Shown: positions 41,220 to 54,924 of the stretch, piece by piece
How the letters are laid out: every line of letters begins with the position of its first letter
Position numbering within the stretch: the stretch's first letter is position 1
Source of the DNA: Spirometra erinaceieuropaei
Taxonomy: Eukaryota; Platyhelminthes; Cestoda; Diphyllobothriidea; Diphyllobothriidae
NCBI GenBank assembly: GCA_902702965.1
Contig: CACRXP010000152.1
Coordinates: 1,006,393-1,070,392 of the forward strand
DNA: 64,000 nucleotides
Direction: 5' to 3'
Translations under genes and position numbers: made by a program
The notes under the pieces: generated by a model
The model's database searches: none
What the model was told of the DNA's origin: nothing
What the model saw: only the letters and a program-made list of their open reading frames with translations

Positions 41220-43009
41220 GACCTCCGGGACCAATTTGTTACTCTTCAAATATGCACGACAAGGCGTAATCGGTAGACACAGCAGAGTAAACGCAAATCT
41301 ATACGCGACACCAAAAAGTAATAGATAATTCAAATTAATAGCCATTTGCTCGCTCCACTGTCCGTCAGTCTGTTCCCTGAGTGGATGCTGGCGTAAACAA
41401 GAAATTTTTAAGGCATTCTGACGGCATTAGGATGTTCAAACGTTCATGACCATTTTCCATATTACTGTACAAAATCATTGACGTCACGCCCGATATTAGC
41501 ATTGCAATTTTTAAAGTCTATAAGAGCATTTAGTTTTCGCTTTCTGCAGCAAAGAATCGGAAAAACACGGGCGCTGTTTACTAATTCAACCTAGACAGTG
41601 ACTTAACATCAGAGGTAATGAGGGGATTCTAGTGTTCCCCCTACCTTTTTTAGGTGCAACGCTTATTTGAACTGCGTGGGAAAGCATGTTCTTTTGGTGA
41701 TCAGAACCAGCTCTTGTCCCTACAAGAATTACAACTTCCGGCGGGCTGCGCAGTAATATTCACGGTGCAAGGTTTGATGCTTTACAAAAGCCATTTGAGC
41801 AGGAAAAAATTCCAGTTATGTTCCACGTATTACGCAAAGTAATATGAAAACACTCGTTGTTTCTATGAGATGCACCAGATCATAAAAAGCGACATTCTGA
41901 AATGCAAATATTTGAGGTCGCTCATCTAAAATCCAAGATGGAGCTTGTCGTGACCTGAAGAAGTTTGATGTCCTCCAGACTGCAGCCGCTGCAGTAATTC
42001 TGAATGAGATATTTCAGTTTCGGAAAAGCAATACCGACTTTATATGCAACAAACACTTACCCTCTGCTCTTAATGCCATAAGGAACATTGCGTAGGCATC
42101 TCAAAATTTAAAAATAGCTTACATGGCCCACTGCCTGTTTGTTTGCATGAACGTTTCTCTCCCCTCTGAAGTTATGGATTAAGGTTGCTGGGTGAATTTC
42201 AAAAAATGCCTACTCCCAGGTTTGCACTTTTGTTTTAAACACTTAAAAATTCAAAGGCGCCTAGCGACCTTTTTATCCACTTTCCTGCCGCCTCGAAACC
42301 CCATGCGCCCAGGGTTCGTTTGCCTTTCGAACAATCTTAAGATTGGCAACGGAATTAGCCATTTGAAATGCTCGGCGCTAATATAGCGCTCCCGTCCAAC
42401 GCCTTCACTTCTACGGCGAACGTCTTTTATCACGTCCAGCTGCTGATGAATGCATAGGAAGGAAAACTATGCAGCCTTTAAGTTCTGAGTGACACAGAGG
42501 CGGCCGCCTTAATTAAATAAAGCATGGCACTAACTTGCTACTTTATTTTCAATGGCCAGCAGCACTAAGAGGGAATGCAATTTCTCATGCAGCATCGAAT
42601 TTGCATTTTAATGAAGGACAGGAGGTTTCCGAGAGACTCCCGAATCCGCTTATGCAAAAACGGTCACAACGGACTTTTATTTTTAAAACAGTGGTGATTT
42701 TATCTAAGCACTGACAGCTTTTGTGGACGCTTACATATTCTTGGCATTCTTGAGGTTTTTAGACAGTGTAAACTTGTAGGAACTTTAACAGGGATACCAT
42801 AGCCGTGTTGACTTTGCATCTAGAAAGCAAGTGAAATGTCACACTTGCGTCCAAATTGCTTTGGATGCAGACAAATTCGTTATAAACATTTGGGTATGTG
42901 TTTCATGTGTGTTGAGCTCCCTGGGTAAAATCCTGCATCATGTCCTGGCTTTCTAAAAAGGCAGACTTTTAGGTCGGTGTTTGGCCTTTCGTCCAAGTAC
43001 ACAGAAGTA

Positions 43010-44000
43010 CAGTAGATCTGCTAACTCATGAAATGTCAGCAAAAATTTCGAAATGCGTTCTCGTTTCGAAAAGATAAGGTTAGTAGTATTGTAAACTCAT
43101 AATGATTCAGCATTAATCTATAATAATCCAGTTACCCCAGGGTGTCGGCTTTCGAAAGAACTTATTTTCGGCTGCATGCAAGATCTGTACTCTGCAAAAT
43201 TGACAACTTAATTAGTAAACAATTTTCTCATAGATTTTCTATTTCCATGAAAATCCAATTTTATTTCATGGAAAAAATGCATAAAAATATTCATTCTTTT
43301 ACATATTCGGTAGAAAATCACGTATTTTTTCAAGTTCATACTCAAAAAAGAGTATAATTCTGTTTTAAAAAGTTTTTTAATTGTGAGATTTTTTAATACC
43401 GTTAAATGGCCGTTCATGAAACGTCATGTATCTGCATTTACGAATGTGGCTTGTAAAGTTAACAATATTGCTCAAATACACTGCTTTCTTTTGGGAAGCT
43501 CATATGGTCTCCTCTTAACACCGTAAAGAAATGCATGGTTTTCCGTACATGGAAAACATACATATTGTAGTTTTAAAACTCTGAATGCAAGTGTAACAGC
43601 AGGTCGGGTTCAAAGTTATTCGGGAATTAAAAAAAGTTTTTTAAACCAAACTATATTCTTCTTTTGAGTATAAAATTGAAAGAAGACGGATGTTCTACCG
43701 AATAAGTAAAAGAATGAATATTTTTATGCATGCTTTCCATGAAATATAATTGAATTTTAAAGGACATAGAATATCAGTGAGAAAATTGCATACTATTTTA
43801 GTAGTAATTTTTTGCAGAGTATAGATCTTGCATGCAGCCGAAAATAAGTTTTTTCGAAAGCCGACACCCTGAGGTAACTGGATCATTATAGATTTATGCT
43901 GCATCATGATTAGTTTAACAGTATTACTTAATTTATCTTTTCGAAACGAGAACGGATTTCGAAATTTTGGTTGACATTTCATGAGTTAGCACATCCACTG
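43010..44000. mobile_element. TA fold-back element, complete, 991 bp
   Basis: CAGTAGATCTGCTAACTCATG at the left and its inverted counterpart catgagttagcacatccactg at the right, flanked by TA at 43008-43009 and 44001-44002. Long imperfect arms carry the cgttctcgtttcgaaaag / ctttttcgaaacgagaacg and catggaaaaaatgcataaaa blocks. No transposase frame. Together with 11917-12857 it defines the family. Confidence 0.88.
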
Positions 44001-44209
44001 TATGTTAATGCTTTCAAACTTTGAAACGTAGTTTCTCAGCCTTCTGTCAAGAGGGTGACGCCACTCATTATCAGCTTTATGTCAACTGGGTTCGCTTTAG
44101 CTGTACTAAGCTAACGTATCGGTTGCTTCGGGGCATTTGGCATGGGATCTTCTCTTTTGATAGGTGTGATCAAAAAATATGGGGATTCTGGCAGGGAGAA
44201 GTCCCTTAA

Positions 44210-45060
44210 CGAAGGCCAATACATGTAGGAATGAGAGCGCAGCATTACAAGCAAATCTTCTGGAAGATGAATGGACCGATGGACAAAGAACGGTTATCCA
44301 AATAGTTTCATCAGTTGCTGCATACACACACACCGGCTACGGACAAAGGGAAGAAAGATACCAACAATATGACACCCTACCATACATAAAGAACGTGTTC
44401 TAGGCCACAGAACGCATTGCGGCAGAGTAAGGCGTGGCCATCGTCCATCATCCGGCGGCTACTATGAGTAGCAGAATCATGAAGATGAGAGATTGGCTGG
44501 ATGCAGATAAGCATTCAGGCGTGGTCTATCAAATTCCGTACCATAACTGTCCTTGTCACTACGCAGGCCGAACAGGACAACGTGTCAGCTCAAGAATACT
44601 CAGGCACAAATGGGCCGTTCAAAAAGGCTTCCTGCTCTCTCAAGTCGCCACTCACACGCTGGAGGAAGGCCATGAGTTCGACTTCGTCAACACGCGGATA
44701 TTGGCGTGGGCTGTCAAGAAGACGAGGCGAGAACTGTTGGAGGCGTGGATGTCGGACACCAATTCTATTAATAAACACATTGATTGGCCTGTGTGCTATC
44801 ACGTACTCCGTTTACGCAGCCATGTGGCGTAGCTCACATCGCCACAAAGGAAAAACGCCGTCACTACGCCGGTGGACTATTATGGGCCTGGCAACACGAA
44901 CCACATCTATTCACGAACCTAACCCCCCTCACGGTACAACGGTATAAATGTTCACACGTTGCTGCACTCTTACAATCTCCGGTTCGAGTTCGAAAGCTAA
45001 GACTAATAAAGATATCGTTCTAGTGATCGTGTCCTCATCTTCACTCTGAAAGATATTCAT
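44210..45060 (+). pseudogene. Penelope-like element remnant: GIY-YIG domain and 3' end
   Basis: An upstream decayed region reads DTLPYIKNVF, a stop, then GVAIVHHPA (the linker between reverse transcriptase and endonuclease). The open frame 44434-44832 contains GVVYQIP, NCPCHYAGRTG, SSRILRHKWA, ILAWAVKKTRRELLEAWMS and SINKHIDWPV, with all GIY-YIG landmark residues in place (Tyr32, Tyr43, Arg54, Glu103 of that frame). The 3' region ends with gttcgaaagctaagactaataaag, a faint hammerhead-then-AATAAA arrangement. No reverse transcriptase remains. Confidence 0.85.
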
Positions 45061-45344
45061 TGATATACATTAAGTGGCCAACTTACGAACCGCGACGAAT
45101 AAAGCCTAGGTGGTCAACTCAGCGCAGCACGAAATAAGGCATTTTGGTTGTTAGCTTAACACATTCGAGAAGATATTTTCATATATGCCAAATACGAACC
45201 TCGGTTCAATTAGTGAAGGAAAATATTTACAGTTTTGACATCACTTTTTACTCGGGGAATTTTGAGTGCTGACAGCTGTTCTTGGCCACTTTCGCTTAGT
45301 TGTGTCTGTCGTTCCAGCAGAAAAGATTCGATAGTCGCGAACGA

Positions 45345-45425
45345 CGATGTTGACCGTGAGCCCCGCAGCAGGGTGAGAGTGGGGAAGGTAACTTGCGCGT
45401 GAGGTAGTTTATAATGATAGTAGAC
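45345..45425 (-). repeat. Short dispersed repeat (gcgcaagt family)
   Basis: Reverse copy: aactacctcacgcgcaagtt and accttccccactctcaccc on the minus strand. It lies immediately next to the SINE at 45423. Confidence 0.45.
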
Positions 45426-45764
45426 AGAATGGCATTACCGACAAAGACAAGGGAGACTGCAGTGGCTATTTCTGGCTTATTAGCCGTCGTCAGCCAGCCA
45501 TACCCAGGCCCGAAGTGTGCAACACCCGAGCCTCGAACTCGCGACCTGTTGGTTTAGAAGTCAACGCCTCTACTCACCGGGCCACGAGCCCGTTGCCCTG
45601 TCGGTTTTCGATCGAGAATAAACAATGGTAGGGGGCGCCCACCGATCGTTCATACGGAACTCACTCGTTCCGTTGTGCCTTAAGGGCTCTCTCTCGAGCC
45701 CCACCAGCAGCCGCGCAGCGGCCCATGATATATAGGCAGAACGGCACTACCGACAAAGACATGG
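45423..45764 (-). repeat. Ribozyme SINE, circularly permuted copy
   Basis: In minus sense it starts about 10 bases after the ribozyme cut site (gtctttgtcggtag), then tail, tRNA-like head, hammerhead, and runs about 35 bases past the next cut site to repeat cagaatggcattaccgac. It thus covers a little more than one unit (about 340 bp), with a start point different from the copy at 15450. The box-B block gagttcgaggc is at 45530-45540. Confidence 0.85.
45455..45499 (-). ncRNA. Hammerhead ribozyme motif, mutated
   Basis: CTGACGA, stem II and GAAA are intact, but the cleavage triplet reads ACT and stem I has a C to G change (GACTGC on the + strand), so cleavage is unlikely. Confidence 0.55.
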
Positions 45765-48700
45765 ATACGATCAAGGCCACCGCAGTTGAGATCTGAGCCA
45801 GCGACTGAGAAGGCCGAATGACCTGACGGCGCTCTCTGCGCACGTCTTGTCGGCGCATGATTGATCAGAATTTCACCAAAACAACGAAGGAGCGGCTGGC
45901 ATTCTATATGAGGCCACATTAAGATGGAGTTACCGCAGCCCGACTTCCTATTCTGTAGGGACCGTGTTATCCTGTTAGTTAGCAGTTATCCAAGCCAGGA
46001 GTTCTATCACCCTGTAGTGGTGGAGCACATTAAGCTGAACGAAAAGGAGTCAATAAAACCACGATCGTTAACTTGAATTTTAATTTTCATCCCCCGTAAA
46101 TAAGGTAGATGACGGTGTAATGGAGTAATTTTCAGAAAAGAAGGAAGTGTGTGCAGGCTCACGTAGTTTTGTGCCCGAAAGATAGCCATGGCGTCTATGG
46201 GCAATCTTTTTGCATGACGCGTCCCTTATATTTAGACATACGCAAACTTTCTTTATGTGGTCACAAAAATGCTTAACGTAGTGATGTAACTGCTACATAT
46301 TGTAAAACACTATTTTGCTATATAGTTTATACTGAAACCTGACTTAGAAAAATGAAGGACGTAGCGTTAGCGTTTCGAGCTGTTGTTTGCCTATAAACAG
46401 AGAATGAGGCTTAAGAGAATTGAAGAAATTGCAATAAAAAGAGAAAAGGCAGTTTTGGCTTTTACGAGAGAAAATTACTCAGATAAGTGAATCAGCGGGT
46501 GGAATACTGAATGTATTTTTTACATTACTTAGGAAAAAACTGAGAATAGCAACATTCATGGACTAAATATCCGCGTAAGGCACTTTTTAAAGGAATGACT
46601 AATAAAAGAATGCCGATAATTTGACGAATAGCATATTCACCGCATATTTTTGCTGTGACGTTCCATTCTCTTTCGCGAGTGCGATTCATGTTTGCGCGGG
46701 TGTACGAATATGACCCAAGCTGCCATCTGCGCAAAATAAACGTCTGATGGTATACTGATTAAACAAAGCTTTTAAGAACCGTTTTATTTCGAAGTTTCTT
46801 ACAAGCATAAACCACATAGCCTATAGGTTTGGGTGATTTGCTGGAAATAGTGTAAACCGCAAAGCATTCACAACAATAGAATTGCCAGCATTAGTTGTAT
46901 TCCAGGCTTCTAATCATTAACCAGTTTCTTGGCACGCGAACCCCTGAGAATTTTTACTTTTATGATGTTCAGTTGCACGAAGTAAAGTTAAAATCCATCC
47001 ACCTTAGGTATCTCTTTGTCCACACAAAAATGCAAAATTTGCACTGACACCTCACGGTGTCAACTTGAAACACACAAGTAAGAAATAAACATCTGGTTGG
47101 CTGCATTCACCTAGAAATTTGATTTAGCTGCATTAATCTTCGGAAATAAATTCCGATGAGGAGGTGGCTCAGGCAGCAGACAAAAGTTATAACCTATTAA
47201 ATTTCTTACAAGAAATAACTGTTCGTTTGCCTTTGGATTGGAATCTTAAGTGGCCAACGTGACAAGATTTAGCGTTATCCATGTCATTTTCTATGTCCGT
47301 AAACTCCCTTTTTAATGTCGGTGTTCGCTAATGCCTCCGAGGTACAGGACACTCGGGACTCAACCGACAGCTCAAACGAGTGAGAGTGCACCCACTTAAA
47401 ACTCGATTAGGTCTAAAATCTCTCTTGTCGATACTGGGCGTTAATCGGTCAAAATTGCTGCCTTCTGCAACACACCTTGTACTGTCAGTCCGTCGAGATG
47501 TTCCTTTTAAATTGAATTTGTTTTGGTCTCTTTTAGCTGCTTGTATGCCTTCAAAAATGAGCGCTCCCCCAAGCATCTATTTCCACGACCAGCTATGTGA
47601 ATGCGTCAAATACGTGTAGTTTAGCAGCATTTGAAAGCACTTAGGAGTTTGTCCATCAAATGACGTTCGTAAGGACAAAAACAGAGTACGCATCTACAAA
47701 ACGATGTTTAACAAGCAAACAAGGCTTTTCGGCTTAGTTAAACTCTGCATGAAATATGGGGTCCCTTGGATCCGTTCATAAAGCAGAGGCTTTTTATATC
47801 TTGATTGATGCTAACCAAATAGCGGTTGATTTTATCGCTTGCAGAAAAAGGGGATTTTTGCACACGCAAACGTTTTCCTCAAACTATAATGGATCTTATG
47901 CCCTGGCCCGGAATGCAGGTATGAGTGATTTCAGGCTTCATAAAAGGAAAAGTTAAACAGAAATTTTCCTGGCACTAAAATCCAGGATCTTGGAAGCACA
48001 AGGTGCTTGATAACTGAAGGGCACATTCCCACTTTGATCGAAAAAGTTAATGACATATGAAATGGAACCCGGTAAATCCGGCCAGTAAGCAGTGTTTCGA
48101 GTTGAATAGTGAGTAGCTTATTTTTGTGTCTAAAGTGACACCTTTGTTGGTACGGAGGCCTAATAAGTAGAGAAACCTGCCAACAGGTATCCAATTTCCG
48201 ATACACGTTCCACAGCGCGCCTAGTAAGTAGGATGGAGGAGTGAATATACTTTAAAAGCAACTCTGCATCAAAAAAATCTGTCGATGCACATGTGAGTAT
48301 CCTGTAGATACCAAAACATCGAAGTTTTTGATGTAAAATGTGGAAGTGCGAAACTGGCAACCGAAATGCTTGTAAAAATACTCTTGATCTGCAGACGCCC
48401 TCTGACAGTTAAAGTGACTTGAGTCCTCGATTTTCAGAAGGCAGAAGTTGGGCGGTTATGGACGTTACTTTAGTAATTCGACCGGTATTCCGGAACCCCC
48501 GCTCCATCTTTCAACAGAGCAGATTAGTTTGTTTTGAGCAATTCCGTACAGTGTGACCTAATTATAAAACGCAATAACACAAAGTGATATGACGATTTAA
48601 GGCCTCTTTAATGTCGCGTTATTTATTAATTTGTCCATCTTTTTCAGAAAACTGTTAATTTATGTAAACTGTGCCCGGGTAGTTTTATTAATTCGGACGA

Positions 48701-49425
48701 AATTCTACGTTATCCTATATACGGTCATCGTCCTGCTTTAGTAGTTATCTTAGACTTAGTTATCATGCCCAAGCGTATTTTTGTCGGGGAGGAGAGTAAG
48801 TCTACGTCCATAACTTTGCCAAAAGACTTGCTGCATTTGTAAGTTGGCATTTATCTGACGAACTCTAGAGAACCTGGTTGCAGACAAAGGGTTTTTAAAA
48901 ATTCGGCCGTTTTATCATTTTTTAAAAGGTGTGTTTGCTTAACTGTGTGATTGTCTGACCTAGAGTGCAATAACAACGTCGAAGGACCGTTCTTTAAACG
49001 AACTGAGATTCGCCGTGTGTGATCATGAAAAGGTCTACTATTGAATAGCCGTTTTAAACGTTGAACATATGGGACGATAACTTTTGAGCGGCCTAGTTTA
49101 TTATTGCATGGACTTTCGAAACTAAATGAGCAAGAAATTGCCATTTTGTGCTATCTCATAATAATTGATGGAATTGTTTACAAACACAGTGGGTATGCAG
49201 AATAAAAATTTTCCGAAATACGACGGACAAACAAGTAAAGTATACAGCACTATAGTTATCCACAATTAAATGTCTTCATTTCCGTAATTACGTTTCATAA
49301 TTTATTTCATAGTTTGCATGTCCTGTCTCTGTAACACTATGTGGTGGGATGTGAGCGCGACATGGGTATGACTCAAAAATTTTGTGACGAACATGATCTA
49401 TGCCGGATGACTCATAAGGAAAGCT
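45765..49425. other. Unannotated AT-rich sequence
   Basis: About 3.6 kb. Frames reach 97 codons (48851-49144, minus), without a convincing domain. No family repeats were seen. Confidence 0.4.
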
Positions 49426-49429
49426 AATA

Positions 49430-49835
49430 AACGGACAGGTAAGACAATACATAAGTGAGCATTCGATGACCTCTAAAAATTTTCATAAGTACGAACATTT
49501 TAAACCATACAATATATTTTCTTTGGGTGTATAATCTAAATAAAATCTGTTTTCCGAACTGGGCAGTAAAAAAGACATTTTGTTGCATGCTTTATTACAA
49601 AATGTACTGAAGTCTAAGAGGACGTCGGAAGTAAATCGTGAAAACACACTATTCAGGTAAACAGTTTTTGCTGAATGTTGCTTTGGCAGTTGGTCGGGAA
49701 AAGCGCATTTCAGTGCCGGCATCCTGAAGTGACTAAAGTATTTTGGGATTATGTTGCGTGGTGATTAGGTTTAAGACCCCTGCTTACTAATCCTAAACAG
49801 ATCGCCGAATTTCAATTAACATTTTAGATACGTCG
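49430..49835 (-). repeat. TA fold-back element, right-half fragment
   Basis: Right-arm blocks gcatgctttattacaaaatg, agtgccggcatcctgaagtg, gattatgttgcgtggtgatt and atttcaattaacatttta match the family; the left half is missing. Confidence 0.55.
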
Positions 49836-49839
49836 AAAG

Positions 49840-51830
49840 AATTACTTAAAACCAATGTCATACTAACACGTTGGCGAAAAGCAATCACAGCAGGCAACAG
49901 AAATATCAATGGTCGCTGGACGGAGCAAATAAGAAAGCCCCGTTTACGGTGAAGACATTGCTTCAAATTAAGATAGTAATTTCTATGAGAATAAAAAGAT
50001 ATTGAAGACTATTAAACATTGTCTCACTTCTGTGAGACAGTCTCTTTGGCAAATTTCGGCAAACCGAACGGTTTGTCGGCCAGCAAAATTGCTTTGACAC
50101 CCCCTTTCCTCTCCACGATTTATCAACGTGGGACTTTTGAATTCGTACTCCTAAACGTTCAGTGAAATGTAGGTTACGTCAAACTTTACCTCACATTCCA
50201 CGATGCCTAGGTGTGGCATTAATTTATGTGACGACGGGAATTTTTCGGGAGGACGAGTCCGATGTTAGAAAATAGAACCCTCCTGTTGAGGAAATGCGCA
50301 AATATCCAGCAGAGTGCCCATATTTGATAAATGGCATCTCCTGTTGTTTTTCCACCTCTTCAACGGCTTTTGTAGTTCCTGGTGAAGAAAGGCCAACAAC
50401 TAAAAATATGCCACTGAAAATGTAGCACTGTCCACTTTGCGCCCAATGTCATGGTAAGATTTAAAATACTCCTTCAGGATTGACCAAACAGGCAATAAGA
50501 ATGTCTAAGTATCTGTATAAAAAGGAATAACCAAGACAACTTGACGGTACTCAAAGCGGGAATACGGTGGCCTAGCTTGGTTTGTTAATTCGTTTGACAG
50601 TTTAACCTACACTCGAATATTATGTGTTTTCTCCCGCGCCACGCCAAACACTTGTAATGGAATTTCGAACGAACTGAAGTCTGGATGGGGCACCTCTGAG
50701 ACCTAAAGTGGTAATGCCTCTCGCGGCCACTTCGATTCCCAACGGCTTCCCACTGAACAGCGACCCTGGGTCGGTAAGCGTGACAGCGTGCTACTTAGCT
50801 GACAGCAAAGAAATAATATCTTTTTAGCTAGAATACAATAAACCTATCTTTACGTCGCTCAAAACTCGATCAGTTCGCAGTAATTTACATCCTTCGCAAT
50901 AAATCTTAATGCAAAAAACGCTCAAAATCTTGTTCTTCTGCCAACGGAATACGTTTAGGTTATAAGATACTTTTTTGGCTTTTATCGCGCTGGTTTTGCG
51001 TGACATTTGTATCTTCTAGACAAAAGTGGACATCTGTCACTCATTCTGCGGACGGACTAAATAAATAAATGTCAGGCTTGCATGACTTTGACTGTCCCTT
51101 CTATAAGTCGTCAGATCCCGGCGTGCTTAATTGGGCGAGCATTTAGTTCGATGCTTAAATGCAACCACGGTCACAACTCGTCTTCCAATTTTGGCATTAG
51201 TTCACAACTGATTGTGAACAGGAAATCAACCTCAAATATCCAACGGTGCCAGTGCTTGCTACTGCGTTCCGAAAATTAGTTCCCTGTCAATGGACAGTAC
51301 AAATTTACGACTTAAATAACGAACAAAAGCATTTGTTTCAAGCATTATAAATTACCGAACTAGAGCAGCAGTAGAAATCGCTCAAAAATAGAATACCATT
51401 CGTTGGTCCCGATTTTTATTGTAACATATTAGACTAGGATGAGATGTGCAGATCCCTCGATTGGCCTCTTGAAAGGTATCTCAACCATAATCGGCATTCA
51501 CATTTGATTTCACTCAATCTTACCGGGAGATTATTTCAAACCACATGTGGTCGTCTTAAAGCAGCAACGGCATAACCAAATCCAAATTACGCCGGCGAGA
51601 CGATAACTCGATACGTCAGGTGAGTACGATGGGTTAAGAGTTTTACTCAGCCTCACCACCTAAGCTAACATATCGTCTTACAGTCATTTTGGATGCACAT
51701 ATACGTGACTGTGGCTTATGTAGAAAAACAGCGAATGATAGAAAAGTGGCACTTAGAGCGATAGAGGCCGGCAAAACATCGACTCTACTCTTAATAGGCC
51801 TATTTGCAGACTTTACTAATTTATTTTGAC
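49840..51830. other. Unannotated AT-rich sequence
   Basis: No frame above 80 codons. Nothing recognised. Confidence 0.4.
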
Positions 51831-51835
51831 CCGGT

Positions 51836-52000
51836 TGGATAAAAACTCGGTGAGCTCGCGAGATTCGAACGCATGACATCAAAATGAAGGCTTGGGTAGA
51901 GTCAACGTTCTAGCCACACGAACTACGAAGCTCTACCGTCAGTTGTAATTAAGGCCTCTCCACGCTGTCCTACATTCCAACTCCACCGAGTTTGAGACGT
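51836..52000. repeat. Fold-back element with tRNA-like arms, copy 3, decayed
   Basis: The left arm (minus sense) has acggtagagcttcgtagttcg, a box-B-like gcgttcgaatctcgcg and an outer aaaaactcgg. The right arm is reduced to ccaactccaccgagtttgag. It has the same outer actcgg / ccgagt termini as copies 1 and 2. Confidence 0.6.
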
Positions 52001-52004
52001 TTTC

Positions 52005-54390
52005 GCAACAGAGCTAAAAGCATACTTCTCCTCTTCTTAAAGCTTTCCATTTGAAACTATTGCCAATGGACCAGACGTGGAAGCCTAGTCTAGGAACGGC
52101 TGAATGTCAAGAAGTGGCTGTCCTACCAATTTTCCATGTTTTTATTGGTGATACATTAGATTAAAAAATGTCTGATTAGACCTGAGGAGAATAGCCAAAA
52201 ATTGGTCGTCCTGTTGACTGACCTAAAAGTAATTGTTTAATGTATCGAACTAAAGACAAATTTCTGAGGACATTGACCACTCCGTCACCGTCGAAATTCT
52301 GCGAGAATCGAGATATTATCTAGGTTATGAGATGATAGGTTCTCACTTGACTACCTTGCCCGCAAGCGAAATTTAGGGCAGTGAATTGCGTCGGGGGATA
52401 CGTTCGTTAAGCAGTTTGCTAAAATCGCATGTTCTCCGAAATTCAAAACGCTTTTCTAAGCTTAATATTTTTTTCATATGCTATCTGAGAGAAACCAAAG
52501 GGGCAATCCAAATAGGTATGACCTCTGCGACACAAACATATGCTAAATATTGGCGCTTATATTGATGGAGACGACAACGGCATTTTACTGGAAACCAGAA
52601 ATATCTGGTTCAGCAGATCATCATGATACTGTTTGCCCAACCCATGTAATACCTTTAAGGCAAACAACTGGGGTCTCACGAATATCGCCAAACAGTGCAA
52701 TGACACCTGTATGCACCTTTTCCCCCAGAGCGCAGAATTTCAGGAAACGCCCTGCACTTCAGGTATCATACTCAGACCGGACATTCCGGCTCAAATCCTT
52801 AGTCGCCAGACTATACACGTGTGTGGGAAGTTCAGTCAGAATCGCAGTCTCTTCTGCGTTTGCCGCCAGACTGTCCCAGTCGACCCCGATAAGGTCGAGA
52901 GAATAATCTGTGTGTGGCCGGCATTTTCAGGTTGCAGGAATCGTCACGCACTTCCGGTGCACGTTTTTGATCCTACTTTTCAAGCATTAAATATTCGCTT
53001 GTCGGAAGACCTCACTTTGTACACACGCAATCTAGAATAGAGTATCACCCTGATTTCGTCGGCAACCATTTTCCGGTCGCACCGGTTTATTTTTTGTATT
53101 TGTAGAGCCACGCACAGCCAACGGAATATATGCGTCTAGAAGGAATTCTAATCAGGAGGCATATAATTACGATACATAAAAAGGAAAGCTAATAGGGAAT
53201 TCGTTTGATTATTCCATCTTGAAATTGACCTCCAGATTTGTCCTAAAATTAGAATGTGCGTTTTGTCTCGCGCGCAATGATGTATGCTAATTTTCTAATT
53301 TCCCAACACTCGATTGGGCTCTTAAAATGCATTTGTTGTCAAATTTATACCCAATCCGTAGGCTTTGAATACTCTAGGTTTCATTATTAGGATCTTCCAC
53401 CTTTCGCACAATACTGTCTGATCCATTTGATGCTTCCGCTTAGGCCATACCTACTGTGGTTATTCTCACCAAAATTACCCTATATTTTACTGTTGTGTAG
53501 GAAGTCATCTTTACTTCATTTGGCAAACAGCGCATTTAGGACTGCTCTACGTTAAAATAAAAACTTAAGGCAAAGAGGGAATAACTGCTTGTATGACTTA
53601 AAACTGCACCACTTACTACCCTCCCTTTCATGGTAAAAAGAAAGTCAACTTCATGATAAAAAAAGCAACTAATGTCGAATGCCCAGGCCTTACAACAAAA
53701 ATGATAGAGGGCGTTAATGCCTAAATCATTTTCTTCCAAAAGGAGTGAGAAAGAACAAACTACGAAAGTCTACAGAAAATGTGCGCTTTCGAAGATACCC
53801 TGTGTTAAGGCATTCCACCCATCCTCCCTGCAAGGCAACCCCGTTTAATGGTGCTCAAATACGAATAATGAGTAAGGCGATAGGAGGAGACGCCCACATC
53901 GGTTGTTCTCTGTCTAGCCTAGAGACGACAATCACTACAGCATAAGCCTAACTCGTGTGATGCTTGTCTGCCAATCAGCAATCTAATTTTACCATCTCGT
54001 GGGAATTCCAGCCAAACGCTATGGCTTAAATTGTGGAAGGACAACGGGCATGAGTGATACTGAGGGATAAGTGAGATCTCAGAATTCAGTTCACGCATGC
54101 ATTTTCGTACTCAGCATGAAACAGTCAATTTTTTTGCAACACGAAATAGACGTAGTGGGAGCGTATTAACCATGGTGAGGGCCCTCTAGGAATTTGGAGC
54201 AGGATGATGGTCGCAGAAGGGAGGGGGGGGGGGAGTTTGTGCATGAGCCTTGATCCTCCACGACCCAGTCAGGCCGAAGCCGTTTGCGTGAGTGCTTGCG
54301 CCATCGGAGAAACTGTGAGGTGCTCATGCCAGCAACTGTGGCGCCGCACTTTGTCGGCCGTAGAACATTGGATAATTCCTCTGATGAGCT
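52005..54390. other. Unannotated sequence
   Basis: Two overlapping + frames (52550-52906, 118 codons; 52633-53040, 135 codons) are unrecognised and lack codon or splice support. A G-run lies near 54225. Confidence 0.35.
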
Positions 54391-54392
54391 AA

Positions 54393-54557
54393 AGCAACGT
54401 TCACCCTAACCTGCGATCGATCGAATTCTGTCGTGTTGGAGCCCAGATTGAGTCACGTTTGGGTCTAACGAATGAAGGTCATGTGAGGACTGTGCATGTA
54501 ATTCGGAAATTACTGAACAACATCTTCAGTGTGATTTGCAAGGAGAACGTGATATTG
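54393..54557 (+). CDS. Possible exon 1 of an unknown gene
   Basis: An open phase-0 stretch ends at a good donor (ATATTG/GTGAGT). It includes IEFCRVGAQIESRLGLTNEG and HVRTVHVIRKLLNNIFSVIC, ending KENVIL, which reads like real protein. The start is uncertain: a stop lies at 54390-54392, and an AG acceptor is possible near 54393 or at 54446. It pairs in phase with the next candidate exon. Function not recognised. Confidence 0.4.
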
Positions 54558-54924
54558 GTGAGTTCGGCAAACCCACCAGCAGGGACTATAATAAAAGCTT
54601 ACTTCCTGCACGATGACATATCGCCGGCCGATTCTGCTTTCGTTTGGTCTCTCCTGCAAATCAAAATCTCAAATATCCCTATGTAGTCAATATACGATTT
54701 CTGCACTCACTATCTGTACCTGTGTCAAACGCATCAAACAGAACACACAGGATCTTTTCCCTTTCACTCAGTTCACAGGCAAGAATGTGCAGGTTCGGCA
54801 GTTAACGCAGAAGTGTCTACAGGTTAAAACCTTCCGTACTTATTAGTATTGTTACAATGCTGATTTAATTTTTAACTTCGCTTTTTTTGCTCAAGCGCAC
54901 TTATGTAGTCCAAGTTTTTAACAG

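Larger units (their letters stand above)
40685..43005. other. Unannotated sequence with possible exons
   Basis: Apart from the possible exon at 41118 and the short repeat at 40980-41070, I recognise nothing. At 41654 an open stretch follows ccctaccttttttag, but no good donor follows it. Confidence 0.35.

Noticed and set aside
48851..49144. Minus-strand 97-codon frame with VPYVQ motif resembling a PLE linker
   Set aside because: The resemblance is limited to a few residues, and no GIY-YIG or RT motif lies on either side.
52550..53040. Two overlapping frames of 118 and 135 codons
   Set aside because: Open in two frames at once and unrecognised; I could not choose either on evidence. A protein profile search would be decisive.
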